A stretch of DNA of 64,000 nucleotides. Origin: Oscillospiraceae bacterium. GTDB lineage: Bacteria > Bacillota > Clostridia > Oscillospirales > Oscillospiraceae. The stretch spans positions 93,414 through 157,413 of the forward strand of contig JAFQNL010000012.1 of the NCBI GenBank assembly GCA_017395935.1. The letters are read 5' to 3'. The position numbers and the translations under genes are program-made. The notes below the pieces were generated by a model. It made no database searches and was not told the DNA's origin. It was given only the letters and a program-made list of their open reading frames with translations. This document shows positions 50,457-59,130 of the stretch, piece by piece. The first letter of the stretch is position 1. Every line of letters starts with the position of its first letter.

Positions 50457-50738
50457 ATGGCCGCTGACGCCCGCCAGACACCGCAAACCCATCACCAGAT
50501 CACACTGGAGACCCGGAGCCGGCTCACCATCTCCGGCGTAGAGGAAGTTGAGCGCTTTGACGAGGAGCAGATCGTCATGGCCACCGCTGCCGGCACACTG
50601 ATTATCCGGGGCAGCAGCCTGCATATCGACCGGCTCTGTCTGGACGGCGGTGATCTGAAAGTCACCGGCCGGGTGGACTCGCTGGTTTACGAGCAGGGCC
50701 GGGACCGTCAGGGGCTGCTGGCCCGACTCTGGAGCTGA
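50457..50738 (+). CDS. yabP: Sporulation protein YabP
   Basis: 93 residues with the YabP/YqfC core: HQITLETRSRLTISGVEEVERFDEEQIVMAT then GTLIIRGSSLHIDRL. YabP is needed in the mother cell for spore cortex/coat development. The stop overlaps the yabQ start by one base, and yabP-yabQ-divIC is the conserved Firmicutes order. Its presence implies an endospore-former lineage. Confidence 0.93.
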   Translation: MAADARQTPQTHHQITLETRSRLTISGVEEVERFDEEQIVMATAAGTLIIRGSSLHIDRLCLDGGDLKVTGRVDSLVYEQGRDRQGLLARLWS

Positions 50739-51418
50739 TGCAGGTCTCGGTCTCTCAGGATCTGGCCGCTCTGGCCGGGGCGCTGGCGCTGGGTATCCTG
50801 CTTGGGGGCGGTTATGACCTGCTCCGGCTGCCGGCCCGGCGCTTTCCCCGACTGGAGCCCTGGCTGGATCTGTTGCTGTGCCTGCTGCTGGGCGGCGGAC
50901 TGCTCTCCAACGCCCTGACCCGGGAAGGGGGCCGGCTTCGGGTTTGGTCCCTGCTGGCCGCGGGGATTGGATTTCTGATTTTTCGCTCCGCCCTCAGCCC
51001 TGTTTTTCGCCCGGCGGCGGAGGAGATGGTCCGGCTGGTCCGCCGAAGCTCCCAAAAATTGACAGTTCCGGTGCGCAAAGGCCTGGACTGGGCGAAAAAA
51101 ATTTGTAAATTTACAAAAAAACACTTTATTTATTGGAATAAATGGTTTATAGTTAGGATGTTATTTGTACAATGGCCTAACAGGACCATGTCAAACGATC
51201 GGAAAGGAGCCAGAAAGAATGAAGTTCAAACGCAGCGGATTTCTGTCCAAGGTCGTCGTCGTCTGTCTTCTCGTCTTTGTGGCTATCACACTTCTCAACA
51301 TCCAGAGCCAAATCCAGGAGGCCGAGGAGCAGTTGGAAGTCTATCAGGCCGCCGTGGACGAGCAGCGGGAGACCAACGCCGCCCTGGAGGACAATATCGC
51401 CAACAGCAGCGACCCTGA
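50738..51418 (+). CDS. yabQ: Spore cortex protein YabQ, with unusual read-through into divIC
   Basis: The first ~135 residues are YabQ-like: VSQDLAALAGALALGILLGGGYDLLR and further membrane segments to about residue 90, then a basic stretch. YabQ is a membrane protein of cortex formation. The open frame then continues to residue 226, the last 200 nt overlapping divIC in another frame and giving an Arg/Gly-rich non-membrane tail. A one-base change in the A-runs at 51096-51122 would end the protein near residue 140, closer to the usual size, so the tail is probably not native. Confidence 0.75.
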   Translation: MQVSVSQDLAALAGALALGILLGGGYDLLRLPARRFPRLEPWLDLLLCLLLGGGLLSNALTREGGRLRVWSLLAAGIGFLIFRSALSPVFRPAAEEMVRLVRRSSQKLTVPVRKGLDWAKKICKFTKKHFIYWNKWFIVRMLFVQWPNRTMSNDRKGARKNEVQTQRISVQGRRRLSSRLCGYHTSQHPEPNPGGRGAVGSLSGRRGRAAGDQRRPGGQYRQQQRP

Positions 51419-51497
51419 CACCCTGCTGGACGTGGCCAAGGATAAGCTGGGCCTGGTAGAACCGGGCGAAGTGATTTTCTACGATACCACTAACTGA
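51219..51497 (+). CDS. divIC: Septum formation initiator, DivIC/FtsB-like
   Basis: 92 residues from the ATG at 51219, with AAAGGAG 9 nt upstream. A short basic N-terminus (KFKRSGFLSK), one membrane helix (about 12-30), a coiled coil (IQSQIQEAEEQLEVYQAAVDE), and the C-terminal block DVAKDKLGLVEPGEVIFYDT typical of DivIC/FtsB. It joins FtsL and DivIB in the divisome. It overlaps the extended yabQ frame and precedes the S1-domain gene as in Bacillus. Confidence 0.93.
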   Translation: MKFKRSGFLSKVVVVCLLVFVAITLLNIQSQIQEAEEQLEVYQAAVDEQRETNAALEDNIANSSDPDTLLDVAKDKLGLVEPGEVIFYDTTN

Positions 51498-51570
51498 GCA
51501 ACATGAGCCGACTCCGTTTAGAGAGAGGCGGAGGGCTTAAAATTTTTCAAACGAGGAAAGAGAGAAATCT

Positions 51571-52140
51571 ATGGAACTGGAAATCGGCGCAATTCTGGAA
51601 GGCAAAGTAACTGGCATCACCAAGTTTGGCGCGTTTGTGGCCCTGCCCGGCGGCAGATCCGGTCTGGTCCACATCTCTGAGATCGCTTACTCCTACGTCA
51701 GCGATGTCAGTGAGTTTCTGCAGGTGGGTCAGGATGTAAAGGTCAAGCTCATCAGCGTAGATGACAACGGCCGGATCAATCTGTCCATTAAAAAGACCAC
51801 ACCTCCCCCTCCCCGGCCCCAGCAGCCCGGCGGCAGACCTGCCGGCGGCCGTCCCCCTATGGGCAGCCGTCCCAACTACAACAGCCGGCCCCGTCCTCAG
51901 TTCCAGTCCAGTCCCGCAGAGGGCTCTGCCCCGACTGCTCCCGCCCCCGCTCCGGCGCCCTCCGCGCCTGCGCCCCGCACCGCTCCTCCCGCTCCCCAGA
52001 GCCGGAATCAGTTCCGGAGCCAGGAGCCCCAGTCCTTTGACGATATGCTCAAGCACTTCCTCTCCGACTCCGAGAGCCGCCAGTCCGATCTGAATCGAGG
52101 CGGCGAAAGCCGTCGTCCCCGCCGGAACCGCCGGGGCTGA
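51571..52140 (+). CDS. S1 RNA-binding domain protein (YabR-like)
   Basis: 189 residues. Residues 1-76 form one S1 domain: GAILEGKVTGITKFGAFVAL, GRSGLVHISEIAYSYV, VGQDVKVKLISVDDNGRINL. Residues about 77-150 are low-complexity, rich in P, A, R and Q (PRPQQPGGRPAGGRP), and the C-terminus is basic. Bacillus YabR, at the same place after divIC, is of this type and binds RNA or polynucleotide phosphorylase; the exact role here is unknown. Confidence 0.92.
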   Translation: MELEIGAILEGKVTGITKFGAFVALPGGRSGLVHISEIAYSYVSDVSEFLQVGQDVKVKLISVDDNGRINLSIKKTTPPPPRPQQPGGRPAGGRPPMGSRPNYNSRPRPQFQSSPAEGSAPTAPAPAPAPSAPAPRTAPPAPQSRNQFRSQEPQSFDDMLKHFLSDSESRQSDLNRGGESRRPRRNRRG

Positions 52141-52179
52141 TTGGGCGCGTCTGAGCTGTCATCTCTGTCTATATCCCCT

Positions 52180-52214
52180 GCCGCTCCGGTCATCGACCGG
52201 GGCGGCTTTCACTT
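52180..52214 (+). terminator. Terminator of the yabP-S1 run
   Basis: A 12-bp stem (52180-52191 with 52195-52206, one T-G pair, 3-nt loop) followed by TTTCACTTT. Confidence 0.7.
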
Positions 52215-52494
52215 TGGCCAACGAAAAAACGCCGCCCTGTTCGGGCGGCAAAGGTCGGGGGAGAGGACAGCTTCCCTTCCTTCCCCCGCTGACATGGAGG
52301 GAGTCCCTGAAGAACTCCGGGCTTCATATTGGCTGGGCTGCCCTTTTATGATAGAGCAGCCGGAGGGCTTCTGTCAAATTCTACTTTTGTCGAATGGAAA
52401 CCCTTTTCAAGAAAAAATGGCCGTTGTCCTTTCTTTCTCTTTGGAGTACAATACATTTAAGCCCATCTCACTCTAACAACAGGAGGACACTTCC
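52215..52494 (+). promoter_or_regulatory. Leader region of rpiB
   Basis: No gene seen. It holds a stem GCCGCCC/GGGCGGC (52231-52249) whose minus-strand side is followed by GTTTTTTC, an apparent minus-strand terminator without a minus-strand gene; and the rpiB promoter: -35 TTGTCC (52424-52429), 17-bp spacer, -10 TACAAT (52447-52452). AGGAGG precedes the rpiB ATG. Confidence 0.6.
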
Positions 52495-52941
52495 ATGAAG
52501 ATTTCCATGGCCGCTGACCACGGCGGCATCCACCTCAAGGACCACATCAAGGCTTACCTGACCGCTCAGGGCCACCAGATCGAGGATGTGGGCACCTACA
52601 CCACCGACAGCTGCGACTACGCCGACTTCGCCTATCCCGCTGCCCGGCTGCTGGCCGAGGGCAAGGTGGACCGGGCCATTTTTATCTGCTCCACCGGTAT
52701 CGGTATCTCCATCGCTGCCAATAAAGTTCATGGCGTCCGCTGCGCGCTGTGCAGTGAGCCCTATTCCGCCGAGATGACCCGCCGTCACAACGACGCCAAC
52801 GCCCTGGCCATGGGCGCCCTCTGTATCGGCACCAATATGGCCGAAAAGATCTGCGACGTCTTCCTGTCCACCGACTTTGAGGGCGGCCGCCACAGCCGCC
52901 GGGTGGGTAAGATTCACGAGATCGAGGCCAAGGAGGCCTGA
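52495..52941 (+). CDS. rpiB: Ribose 5-phosphate isomerase B
   Basis: 148 residues of the RpiB/LacAB fold: ISMAADHGGIHLKDHIKAYL with the Asp-His pair, then FICSTGIGISIAANKVHGVR with the active cysteine, and RRHNDANALAMGA. It interconverts ribulose 5-phosphate and ribose 5-phosphate in the pentose phosphate pathway. The C-terminal FEGGRHSRRVGKI is normal for the family. Related RpiB proteins act on allose or sulfo-sugars, but a single monocistronic copy here looks like the housekeeping enzyme. Confidence 0.94.
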   Translation: MKISMAADHGGIHLKDHIKAYLTAQGHQIEDVGTYTTDSCDYADFAYPAARLLAEGKVDRAIFICSTGIGISIAANKVHGVRCALCSEPYSAEMTRRHNDANALAMGALCIGTNMAEKICDVFLSTDFEGGRHSRRVGKIHEIEAKEA

Positions 52942-52966
52942 GCCAACCCGTCTTTTCTCTCCCCCG

Positions 52967-52999
52967 CAGCCTGCATCAGACCGATGCAGGCTGTTTTTT
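52967..52999 (+). terminator. Terminator of rpiB
   Basis: A perfect 11-bp stem CAGCCTGCATC (52967-52977) with GATGCAGGCTG (52983-52993), 5-nt loop, then TTTTTT. Confidence 0.93.
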
Positions 53000-53026
53000 A
53001 CGCCGATTTCACTTTTCCGCTCCGGA

Positions 53027-53083
53027 TTTCATTTTTATTTTACCCAGCACGGATGACCGATTTTACACTCCTTTCGCTATTAT
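53027..53083 (+). promoter_or_regulatory. Pho-box-type promoter of pstS
   Basis: Repeats TTTCATT (53027), TTTTACC (53038), TTTTACA (53061) and -10 TATTAT (53078-53083). Spacings are 4, 16 and 10 bp; the -35 is replaced by the last repeat. An extra TTTCAC lies at 53007. The same layout recurs before the Na/Pi transporter. This is how PhoB/PhoP-activated promoters are built. Confidence 0.7.
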
Positions 53084-53138
53084 GGTCTTGCAGGCGGACA
53101 TTCCCCTGACAAATTCCAGACAAAGGACGTGTATTACT

Positions 53139-53945
53139 GTGAAAAAGATCCTGTCCCTGCTGTTGGCTCTGACATTGACTCTGGCACTGACCGGCTGCTC
53201 TTCCGGTTCCGGCGACGCATCCGTCTCTACCGACGGGTCCACTTCTATGGAAAAAGTCATCGGCGCTCTGGGTGAACGGTTTATGGAAGATCACCCCAAT
53301 ACCACCTTTACCTATAACCCCACCGGCTCCGGCTCCGGCATTCAGGCCGTTCAGGAAGGCCGCTGCCAGATTGGCCTGTCCTCCCGGTCTCTGAAGGAGG
53401 AGGAGCTGGCCGCCGGCCTTACCGGCACCGTTCTGGCCTATGACGGAATCGCCGTCGTCGTCAACCCTGAAAATCCCGTGACTGATCTGGACACCGAGAC
53501 CATTGCCCAGATCTTTACCGGCCAGATTACCGACTGGTCTCAGGTGGGCGGCCAGCCCGGCGAGATCGTCCTCATTGGCCGCGAGGCCGGTTCCGGTACC
53601 CGGGACGGCTTTGAGTCCATCACCGGCACCGAGGATCTCTGCCAGTACCGGCAGGAGCTGACCTCTACCGGCGACGTGATCACCGCCGTCAGCCAGAACC
53701 CCGCCGCCATCGGCTACGCCTCTTTGGCCTCAGTCAAAGATACGGTAAAGCTCCTCTCGGTAGACGGCGTCCTCCCCTCTGAAGAGACTATCCGTCAGGG
53801 CAGCTACCCCATCCAGCGTCCCTTCCTGCTGGTAACCCGTTCCGATGAGCCTCTTGGCCAGACCGCTCAGGACTTCTTCGACTTCGCCCTCTCTCCTGAG
53901 GCCTACGAACTGATCGCCGCCGCCGGTGTCGTCAGCGCCAACTAA
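53139..53945 (+). CDS. pstS: Phosphate ABC transporter substrate-binding lipoprotein PstS
   Basis: 268 residues from a GTG at 53139 (AAAGGA about 11 nt upstream). The lipoprotein signal peptide KKILSLLLALTLTLALTGC ends in the lipobox LTGC. The mature protein shows the PBP-like phosphate pocket: VSTDGSTSMEKVIGALGERF, NPTGSGSGIQAVQEG, IGLSSRSLK, and GREAGSGTRDGFES. It captures phosphate at the outer face of the membrane and hands it to PstCAB. First gene of pstSCAB-phoU. Confidence 0.95.
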   Translation: MKKILSLLLALTLTLALTGCSSGSGDASVSTDGSTSMEKVIGALGERFMEDHPNTTFTYNPTGSGSGIQAVQEGRCQIGLSSRSLKEEELAAGLTGTVLAYDGIAVVVNPENPVTDLDTETIAQIFTGQITDWSQVGGQPGEIVLIGREAGSGTRDGFESITGTEDLCQYRQELTSTGDVITAVSQNPAAIGYASLASVKDTVKLLSVDGVLPSEETIRQGSYPIQRPFLLVTRSDEPLGQTAQDFFDFALSPEAYELIAAAGVVSAN

Positions 53946-53957
53946 AACGAGCCCCTT

Positions 53958-53990
53958 CCGGGAGACGGCCCTGCCGGCCGTCTCCCGGAT
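53958..53990 (+). repeat. Strong hairpin between pstS and pstC
   Basis: A 14-bp perfect stem (53958-53971 with 53977-53990) and 5-nt loop, without a U-tract. Such structures after a binding-protein gene usually protect its mRNA, giving more PstS than permease. Confidence 0.8.
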
Positions 53991-54009
53991 CGGACGGAAA
54001 GGTCTTGCC

Positions 54010-54882
54010 ATGAAACATACCGCAAAGCGCTCGGAGCAGGTCATTCACGCCCTCTTTTTCCTGCTGGGCATGGTTGCTGTGGCCTGCGTAATTCTGATCA
54101 CCGTCTATCTGGTTTTCTCCGGTCTCCCTGCCATCCTTCAAATCGGACCCGGCCCCTTCCTGACCGGCAAGGTCTGGGCCTCCACCGCCGCCCAGCCTCA
54201 GTACGGCATCCTGCCCTTCATCCTCTCCAGTCTGGCCGGCACAGCCGGCGCCATCCTGCTGGGTCTCCCGGTCGGCTTTCTGACCGCCCTGTATCTGGCC
54301 AAGCTGGCTCCGCCCCGGATTCGCGCTCTGCTGGGACAGGCCGTCTCGGTACTGGCCGGTATCCCGTCGGTGGTCTACGGTCTGGTGGGTATGATGGTGC
54401 TGGTCCCGGCTGTCCGGAGTCTCTTCGGCGTACCTGACGGCGCCGGTCTGCTGTCGGCCATCATTGTTTTGGCCATTATGATCCTTCCCTCCATCGTCAA
54501 GATGACGGTCACCGCGCTAAACGCCGTACCCCAGGAGTATGAGGCGGCCTCTCTGGCTCTGGGCGCCACAGCCGAGGAGACCTGGGTCCGGGTCACCATC
54601 CCCGCCGCCCGCAGCGGTATTGCCGCCGCCGTCGTACTGGGTGTGGGCCGGGCCATCGGCGAGTCCATGGCGGTAATGATGGTGGCCGGCAACGCCCCCA
54701 ACCTGCCCGACTCCCTCTTCCAGTCCGTCCGCTTCCTCACCACCGCCGTAGCCAGCGAGATGAGCTATTCCAGCGGCCTTCAGCAGCAGGCGCTGTTCTC
54801 TATCGCTCTGGTTCTGTTCCTGTTTATTATGCTGCTCAATGCCCTGCTCAATTTCATTTTGAAGGGAGAGAACAAGCTATGA
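54010..54882 (+). CDS. pstC: Phosphate ABC transporter permease PstC
   Basis: 290 residues from the ATG at 54010 with AAAGG upstream; a longer reading would cross the hairpin. Six membrane helices, with the PstC pattern SGLPAILQIGPGPFLTG in the first loop and the EAA-type loop EYEAASLALGATAEETWVRV. It forms the membrane channel with PstA. Its last bases overlap the pstA start (ATGA). Confidence 0.95.
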   Translation: MKHTAKRSEQVIHALFFLLGMVAVACVILITVYLVFSGLPAILQIGPGPFLTGKVWASTAAQPQYGILPFILSSLAGTAGAILLGLPVGFLTALYLAKLAPPRIRALLGQAVSVLAGIPSVVYGLVGMMVLVPAVRSLFGVPDGAGLLSAIIVLAIMILPSIVKMTVTALNAVPQEYEAASLALGATAEETWVRVTIPAARSGIAAAVVLGVGRAIGESMAVMMVAGNAPNLPDSLFQSVRFLTTAVASEMSYSSGLQQQALFSIALVLFLFIMLLNALLNFILKGENKL

Positions 54883-55730
54883 TGATGACGTCCTCCCCCC
54901 GCCGGCCGCTGGTTCCTCTGGTCCGGGTCCTGTCTCTGCTGGCTGCCGGACTGACCGCCCTGCTTACCCTCTTTCTGATCGGCTATATCCTTTTGCAGGG
55001 TTTGCCCCATCTGAGCTGGGAGCTGGTCTCGACCAGCCCCAGCTATATCAGCCAGCGCGTCGGCATCCTGCCCGATCTCCTTAATACCCTCTATATCACC
55101 CTTACCACCCTGCTCTTCGTCCTCCCTCTGGGCGTCGGCGCCGCCGTCTATCTGACCGAGTATGCTTCCAGCCGCCGGCTGGCCGGCGCCATTGAGTACG
55201 CGGCCGAGGCGCTGGCCGGTATCCCCTCTATTATCTACGGCCTGGTAGGAATGCTCCTCTTTTCCAATACCTTGGGCACCAGTCTCATGGCCGGCGCTTT
55301 GACGCTGGTAATCATGAATCTGCCTACCATTATGCGCAACACACAGGAGAGTCTGAAGACAGTGCCCCAGTCCTATCGGGAGGGCGCCTTCGGACTGGGG
55401 GCAGGAAAATGGCGGGTGATCCGGACGGTGGTACTGCCCAACTGTCTGGAGGGTGTGGTCACCGGCTGTATTCTATCTGTGGGACGAATTCTGGGCGAGT
55501 CGGCAGCGCTGCTCTTCACCGCCGGCTTTGCCCATACGGCTAACGACTTCTTTACCGCCCTGTCCAGTCCCGGCGCTACCCTGACGGTGGCTCTCTATGT
55601 CTACGCCAAGGAGCAGGGAGAGTTTGGCGCCGCCTTTGCCATCGCCGCCATTCTCATGCTGCTGGCTCTGGCCATCAATCTGCTGGCCACGCTGAGCGCC
55701 AAGTTCTTTCAAAGGAGGAACGCCTCATGA
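54879..55730 (+). CDS. pstA: Phosphate ABC transporter permease PstA
   Basis: 283 residues, six membrane helices. Features: [38 protein letters not shown] and the EAA loop [20 protein letters not shown]. Partner of PstC. It overlaps pstC by 4 nt and pstB by 4 nt, so the genes are translationally coupled. Confidence 0.95.
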   Translation: MMMTSSPRRPLVPLVRVLSLLAAGLTALLTLFLIGYILLQGLPHLSWELVSTSPSYISQRVGILPDLLNTLYITLTTLLFVLPLGVGAAVYLTEYASSRRLAGAIEYAAEALAGIPSIIYGLVGMLLFSNTLGTSLMAGALTLVIMNLPTIMRNTQESLKTVPQSYREGAFGLGAGKWRVIRTVVLPNCLEGVVTGCILSVGRILGESAALLFTAGFAHTANDFFTALSSPGATLTVALYVYAKEQGEFGAAFAIAAILMLLALAINLLATLSAKFFQRRNAS

Positions 55731-56479
55731 ATCAACCTGTTATCACTGTTCAGGATCTGAATCTCTGGTACGGCCAGTCTCAGGCCCTTCGATCCGTCTC
55801 CATCCAGATCCCTGACCGGGCCATTACCGCCCTCATCGGCCCTTCCGGCTGCGGAAAGTCCACCTTCCTCAAGACCCTTGACCGTATGAATGATCTGATC
55901 CCCAGCGTCCGGGTGGAGGGACAGGTTCTCTATCAAGGGCAGGATATCTTCCAGACCGACGTCAATCAGCTTCGCCGGGAGATTGGAATGGTCTTTCAGA
56001 AACCCAACCCCTTTCCCATGAGCATCTATGACAACGTGGCCTACGGTCCCCGGACCCATGGCACGCGGGATAAAAAGACGCTGGACCAGCTGGTAGAGCG
56101 GGCCCTTCGGGACGCCGCCATCTGGGACGAGGTGAAAGACCGGCTGAAGAAGAACGCTCTCAGCCTCTCCGGCGGCCAGCAGCAGCGGCTTTGTATCGCC
56201 CGGGCCCTGGCCGTACAGCCCCGGGTCCTGCTGATGGACGAGCCCACCTCGGCACTGGACCCCATCTCTACCAGCCGGATTGAGGATCTAGTCCTGTCGC
56301 TGAAGGAACATTACGCAATTGTCATGGTCACTCACAATATGCAGCAGGCTCTGCGGGTCTCCGACCAGACGGCCTTCTTCCTGCTGGGCGAGCTGATCGA
56401 GTTCGGCGAGACGGGCACCCTCTTCTCCCAGCCCCGAGACAAGCGGACGGAAGACTATATCACAGGGAGGTTTGGTTAA
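55727..56479 (+). CDS. pstB: Phosphate ABC transporter ATPase PstB
   Basis: 250 residues. Walker [10 protein letters not shown], PstB-typical [19 protein letters not shown]-loop [18 protein letters not shown], signature [15 protein letters not shown], Walker [14 protein letters not shown] and H-loop VTHNMQQ. It powers phosphate import. It starts 4 nt inside the pstA end and phoU follows 3 bp after its stop. Confidence 0.97.
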   Translation: MNQPVITVQDLNLWYGQSQALRSVSIQIPDRAITALIGPSGCGKSTFLKTLDRMNDLIPSVRVEGQVLYQGQDIFQTDVNQLRREIGMVFQKPNPFPMSIYDNVAYGPRTHGTRDKKTLDQLVERALRDAAIWDEVKDRLKKNALSLSGGQQQRLCIARALAVQPRVLLMDEPTSALDPISTSRIEDLVLSLKEHYAIVMVTHNMQQALRVSDQTAFFLLGELIEFGETGTLFSQPRDKRTEDYITGRFG

Positions 56480-56482
56480 CCC

Positions 56483-57130
56483 ATGAGAGATCTTTTTCAG
56501 CAGCAGCTTCAGGAACTGAATCAGGAACTGACCGAAATGGCCGCCGACTGCCGGGAGATTATCCGGCTGGCCGCCATGAGCCTGTCGGAATGGGATGAGG
56601 AGCTGGCCGCCAAGGCAGCGCACGTTGGTCAGCGGATCGACCGGCGGGAGCGGACGGTGGAGACTATCGCCATGAAGCTCCTCCTCCGCCAGCAGCCGGT
56701 GGCCCGGGACCTCCGCCAGATCTCTTCCGCCCTCAAGATCATTACCGATCTGGAGCGGATTGGCGATCAGGCCGAGGACATCGTGGAGATCGCCCCTCAT
56801 CTGACCCGGCGGCCTCACCAGCGCTTCCCCAGAATCCGGGAAATGGCCTCCGCTGCCATGAGCATGGTGGCCGGCGCCGCCGAGGCCTATGTCCAGCAGG
56901 ACGTGGCGCTGGCTCAGGCCGTTCTGGACCACGACGATATTGTAGACGACTACTTTGCCCGGGTCCGGGCTGGCATTATTGATATCATTGCCAAGAACCC
57001 GGAAGACGGGGACTTCGCTCTGGATCTGCTCATGGTCGCCAAGTACTTCGAACGGATTGGCGACCACTGCACCAACGTAGCCGAGTGGGTGATTTACTCG
57101 GTGACGGGAGCGTATAAGACCCTGGACTGA
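56483..57130 (+). CDS. phoU: Phosphate-specific transport regulator PhoU
   Basis: 215 residues, all helical, two PhoU repeats with the metal-binding E/DxxxD patterns (LKIITDLERIGDQAEDIVEI and LLMVAKYFERIGDHCTNVAE). PhoU lowers Pst activity and passes the phosphate signal to the Pho kinase. It ends the pst operon. Confidence 0.96.
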   Translation: MRDLFQQQLQELNQELTEMAADCREIIRLAAMSLSEWDEELAAKAAHVGQRIDRRERTVETIAMKLLLRQQPVARDLRQISSALKIITDLERIGDQAEDIVEIAPHLTRRPHQRFPRIREMASAAMSMVAGAAEAYVQQDVALAQAVLDHDDIVDDYFARVRAGIIDIIAKNPEDGDFALDLLMVAKYFERIGDHCTNVAEWVIYSVTGAYKTLD

Positions 57131-57150
57131 CGGTCAGGCGCTGCCCCATA

Positions 57151-57207
57151 TTTCACCATCATTTTACATTTCCATGATGTTCGATTTAACATCCTTTGGC
57201 GTATCAT
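57151..57207 (+). promoter_or_regulatory. Pho-box-type promoter of the Na/Pi cotransporter
   Basis: Repeats TTTCACC (57151), TTTTACA (57162), TTTAACA (57185) and -10 TATCAT (57202-57207), with spacings of 4, 16 and 10 bp exactly as before pstS. Confidence 0.7.
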
Positions 57208-57270
57208 AGTCAGCAGAGGCCGAACCGGTCTCTGCTGATTACTTTGTTCGATCAAGGAGAGAGAAACGCA

Positions 57271-59052
57271 ATGTCTACCTATGTCCTGAATCTGATCTCC
57301 CTGCTGGGCGGTCTGGCTCTGTTTCTGTATGGCATGGACGTAATGGGCAAGTCGCTGGAGCGCTTTGCCGGCGGCCGGCTCCAGACCATTCTGGCCAGAA
57401 TGAGCTCCTCTGTTCCCCGCGGCTTCCTGCTGGGTCTGGCAGTCACCGCTGTCATTCAGTCCTCTTCCGCCACCACCGTCATGGTCGTCGGCTTCGTCAA
57501 CTCCGGTATTATGACCCTTAAGCAGGCGGTGGGCGTTATTATGGGCTCCAACGTGGGCACCACCGTCACCGCCTGGATTCTGTCTCTGGCCGGTCTGGAG
57601 GGAGACAGCCTGCTGGTCAAGTTCTTTAAGCCCTCGACGCTGGCCCCCCTGCTGGGTCTGATCGGCATTATCCTCTATATGTTCACCAAGTCTGAGCGCA
57701 AGAAGGTAGTGGGTACCATCCTGCTGGGCTTTATGGCGCTTATGACCGGTATGGACATTATGAGCTCCTCCATGTCCTTCCTCAAGGGCGAGGTCTGGTT
57801 TGCTGACCTGATGATCTCCTTCTCCAATCCGATTATCGGTATTCTGGTGGGCGCTCTGCTCACCGCGCTCATCCAGTCCTCTTCGGCCTCGGTGGGTATT
57901 CTACAGAGTCTCTGCTCTACCGGCGCCGTCACCTTCGGCAGCGCCATCCCTGTCATCCTCGGTCAGAATATCGGCACCTGCGTCACCGCCCTGCTGGGCT
58001 CGGTGGGCGCCAACAAAAACGCGCGCCGGACGGCTATGGTCCATCTTTACTTCAATGTGGTTGGCGTTCTGATCTTTGTCTTTGTCTTCTACGGTCTGGG
58101 TATGGTCTTGCCCTGGAACTTCCTCTCTCTGCAGGCTGGGGCCAGAGACATCGCCATCGTCCACACCTGCTTCAACGTGTCCGCCACCGTCCTGCTGCTG
58201 CCCCTGAACGGTCTGCTGGTCAAACTGGCCACCTTCTCCGTCCCCGAGGACAAGGCCGAGGAAAAGACCGAGCTGCTGGATCCCCGCCTGCTGGCCACCC
58301 CTGCCGTAGCCGTCCAGCGTTCTCATGAGATCGCCGGCCAGATGGCCCGTCAGGCCTCCGAGGCTATGACTCTGGCCATGGGCCTGACCCGAACCTTTGA
58401 CAGCAAGACGATGGACCGGGTGCTGGAGCTGGAGGCGTGCACCGACCGCTATCAGGACGCTCTGGGCACCTATCTGGTCCAGCTGTCGGCCAAAGAGCTC
58501 TCCGCCGAGGACAACCGGATCCTCAACACCCTCCTTTACACCGTCGCCGATCTGGAGCGGGTGGCTGACTACGCCGTGAGCGTGGGCCGGGCCTCGCTGA
58601 CTATGGCAGAGAAGAAGGTCGCCTTCTCCGCTCAGGCCATGGCCGAGCTGGAAGTGCTGGAACGGGCCGTTCTGGACGTACTGGACCGGACGGTGGCCGC
58701 CTATGAGCGGTTTGATCTGGCTCTGGCCTCCAAGGTGGAGCCTCAGGAGCAGGTCGTGGATCTGCTGGTCCGGGAGGTTAAGACCCGGCACATCCGCCGG
58801 CTTCGGGAAGGTCTCTGCAGCGTGGAGTACGGTGTGGTGCTGGAAGAGCTGCTCAGCGCCTACGAGCGGACCGCCGACCACTGCTCCAATGTGGCCGTGG
58901 AAATGCTCCAGGTAGCCGAAGGCAAGCTGGAAGCCCACGAGTATCTCAACGCCCTCAAGGCCGGTCAGCTTCAGGAGAGCGCCGCCTTTGCCGAGCGTTT
59001 TGCCCGCTACAAGGCTCAGTATGCCTTCCCCGAAGAGGGCAGTGTCCGCTGA
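57271..59052 (+). CDS. Na/Pi cotransporter family protein with PhoU-like domain
   Basis: 593 residues from the ATG at 57271 (AAGGAGAG upstream). The N-terminal ~340 residues hold two NptA repeats with the QSSSATT/QSSSAS signatures (VTAVIQSSSATTVMVVGFVN and LTALIQSSSASVGILQSLCS) and glycine-rich GSNVGTTVTAWI/GQNIGTCVTALLG. The rest (about 375-590) is a helical PhoU-like domain (ADLERVADYAVSVG, YERTADHCSNVAVEM). It imports phosphate with sodium at low affinity or exports it; the PhoU part probably senses phosphate. It belongs with the pst genes by position and promoter. Confidence 0.93.
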   Translation: MSTYVLNLISLLGGLALFLYGMDVMGKSLERFAGGRLQTILARMSSSVPRGFLLGLAVTAVIQSSSATTVMVVGFVNSGIMTLKQAVGVIMGSNVGTTVTAWILSLAGLEGDSLLVKFFKPSTLAPLLGLIGIILYMFTKSERKKVVGTILLGFMALMTGMDIMSSSMSFLKGEVWFADLMISFSNPIIGILVGALLTALIQSSSASVGILQSLCSTGAVTFGSAIPVILGQNIGTCVTALLGSVGANKNARRTAMVHLYFNVVGVLIFVFVFYGLGMVLPWNFLSLQAGARDIAIVHTCFNVSATVLLLPLNGLLVKLATFSVPEDKAEEKTELLDPRLLATPAVAVQRSHEIAGQMARQASEAMTLAMGLTRTFDSKTMDRVLELEACTDRYQDALGTYLVQLSAKELSAEDNRILNTLLYTVADLERVADYAVSVGRASLTMAEKKVAFSAQAMAELEVLERAVLDVLDRTVAAYERFDLALASKVEPQEQVVDLLVREVKTRHIRRLREGLCSVEYGVVLEELLSAYERTADHCSNVAVEMLQVAEGKLEAHEYLNALKAGQLQESAAFAERFARYKAQYAFPEEGSVR

Positions 59053-59071
59053 TCTTTTCTGCTTTGAAATT

Positions 59072-59105
59072 AAAAGCACGCTATCTTTTCGATAGCGTGC
59101 TTTTT
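59072..59105. terminator. Bidirectional terminator between Na/Pi and malQ genes
   Basis: A perfect 14-bp stem (59072-59085 with 59091-59104) whose A/T-rich ends give U-tracts on both strands; loop TTTTC. Confidence 0.92.
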
Positions 59106-59130
59106 CGTTCTTTCAGCGATCGGCAGAGTT

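Noticed and set aside
52495-52941. rpiB as a sulfoquinovose or allose pathway isomerase
   Set aside because: It is a single gene with its own promoter and terminator among housekeeping genes, far from the split transketolase; the ordinary pentose-phosphate role is simpler.
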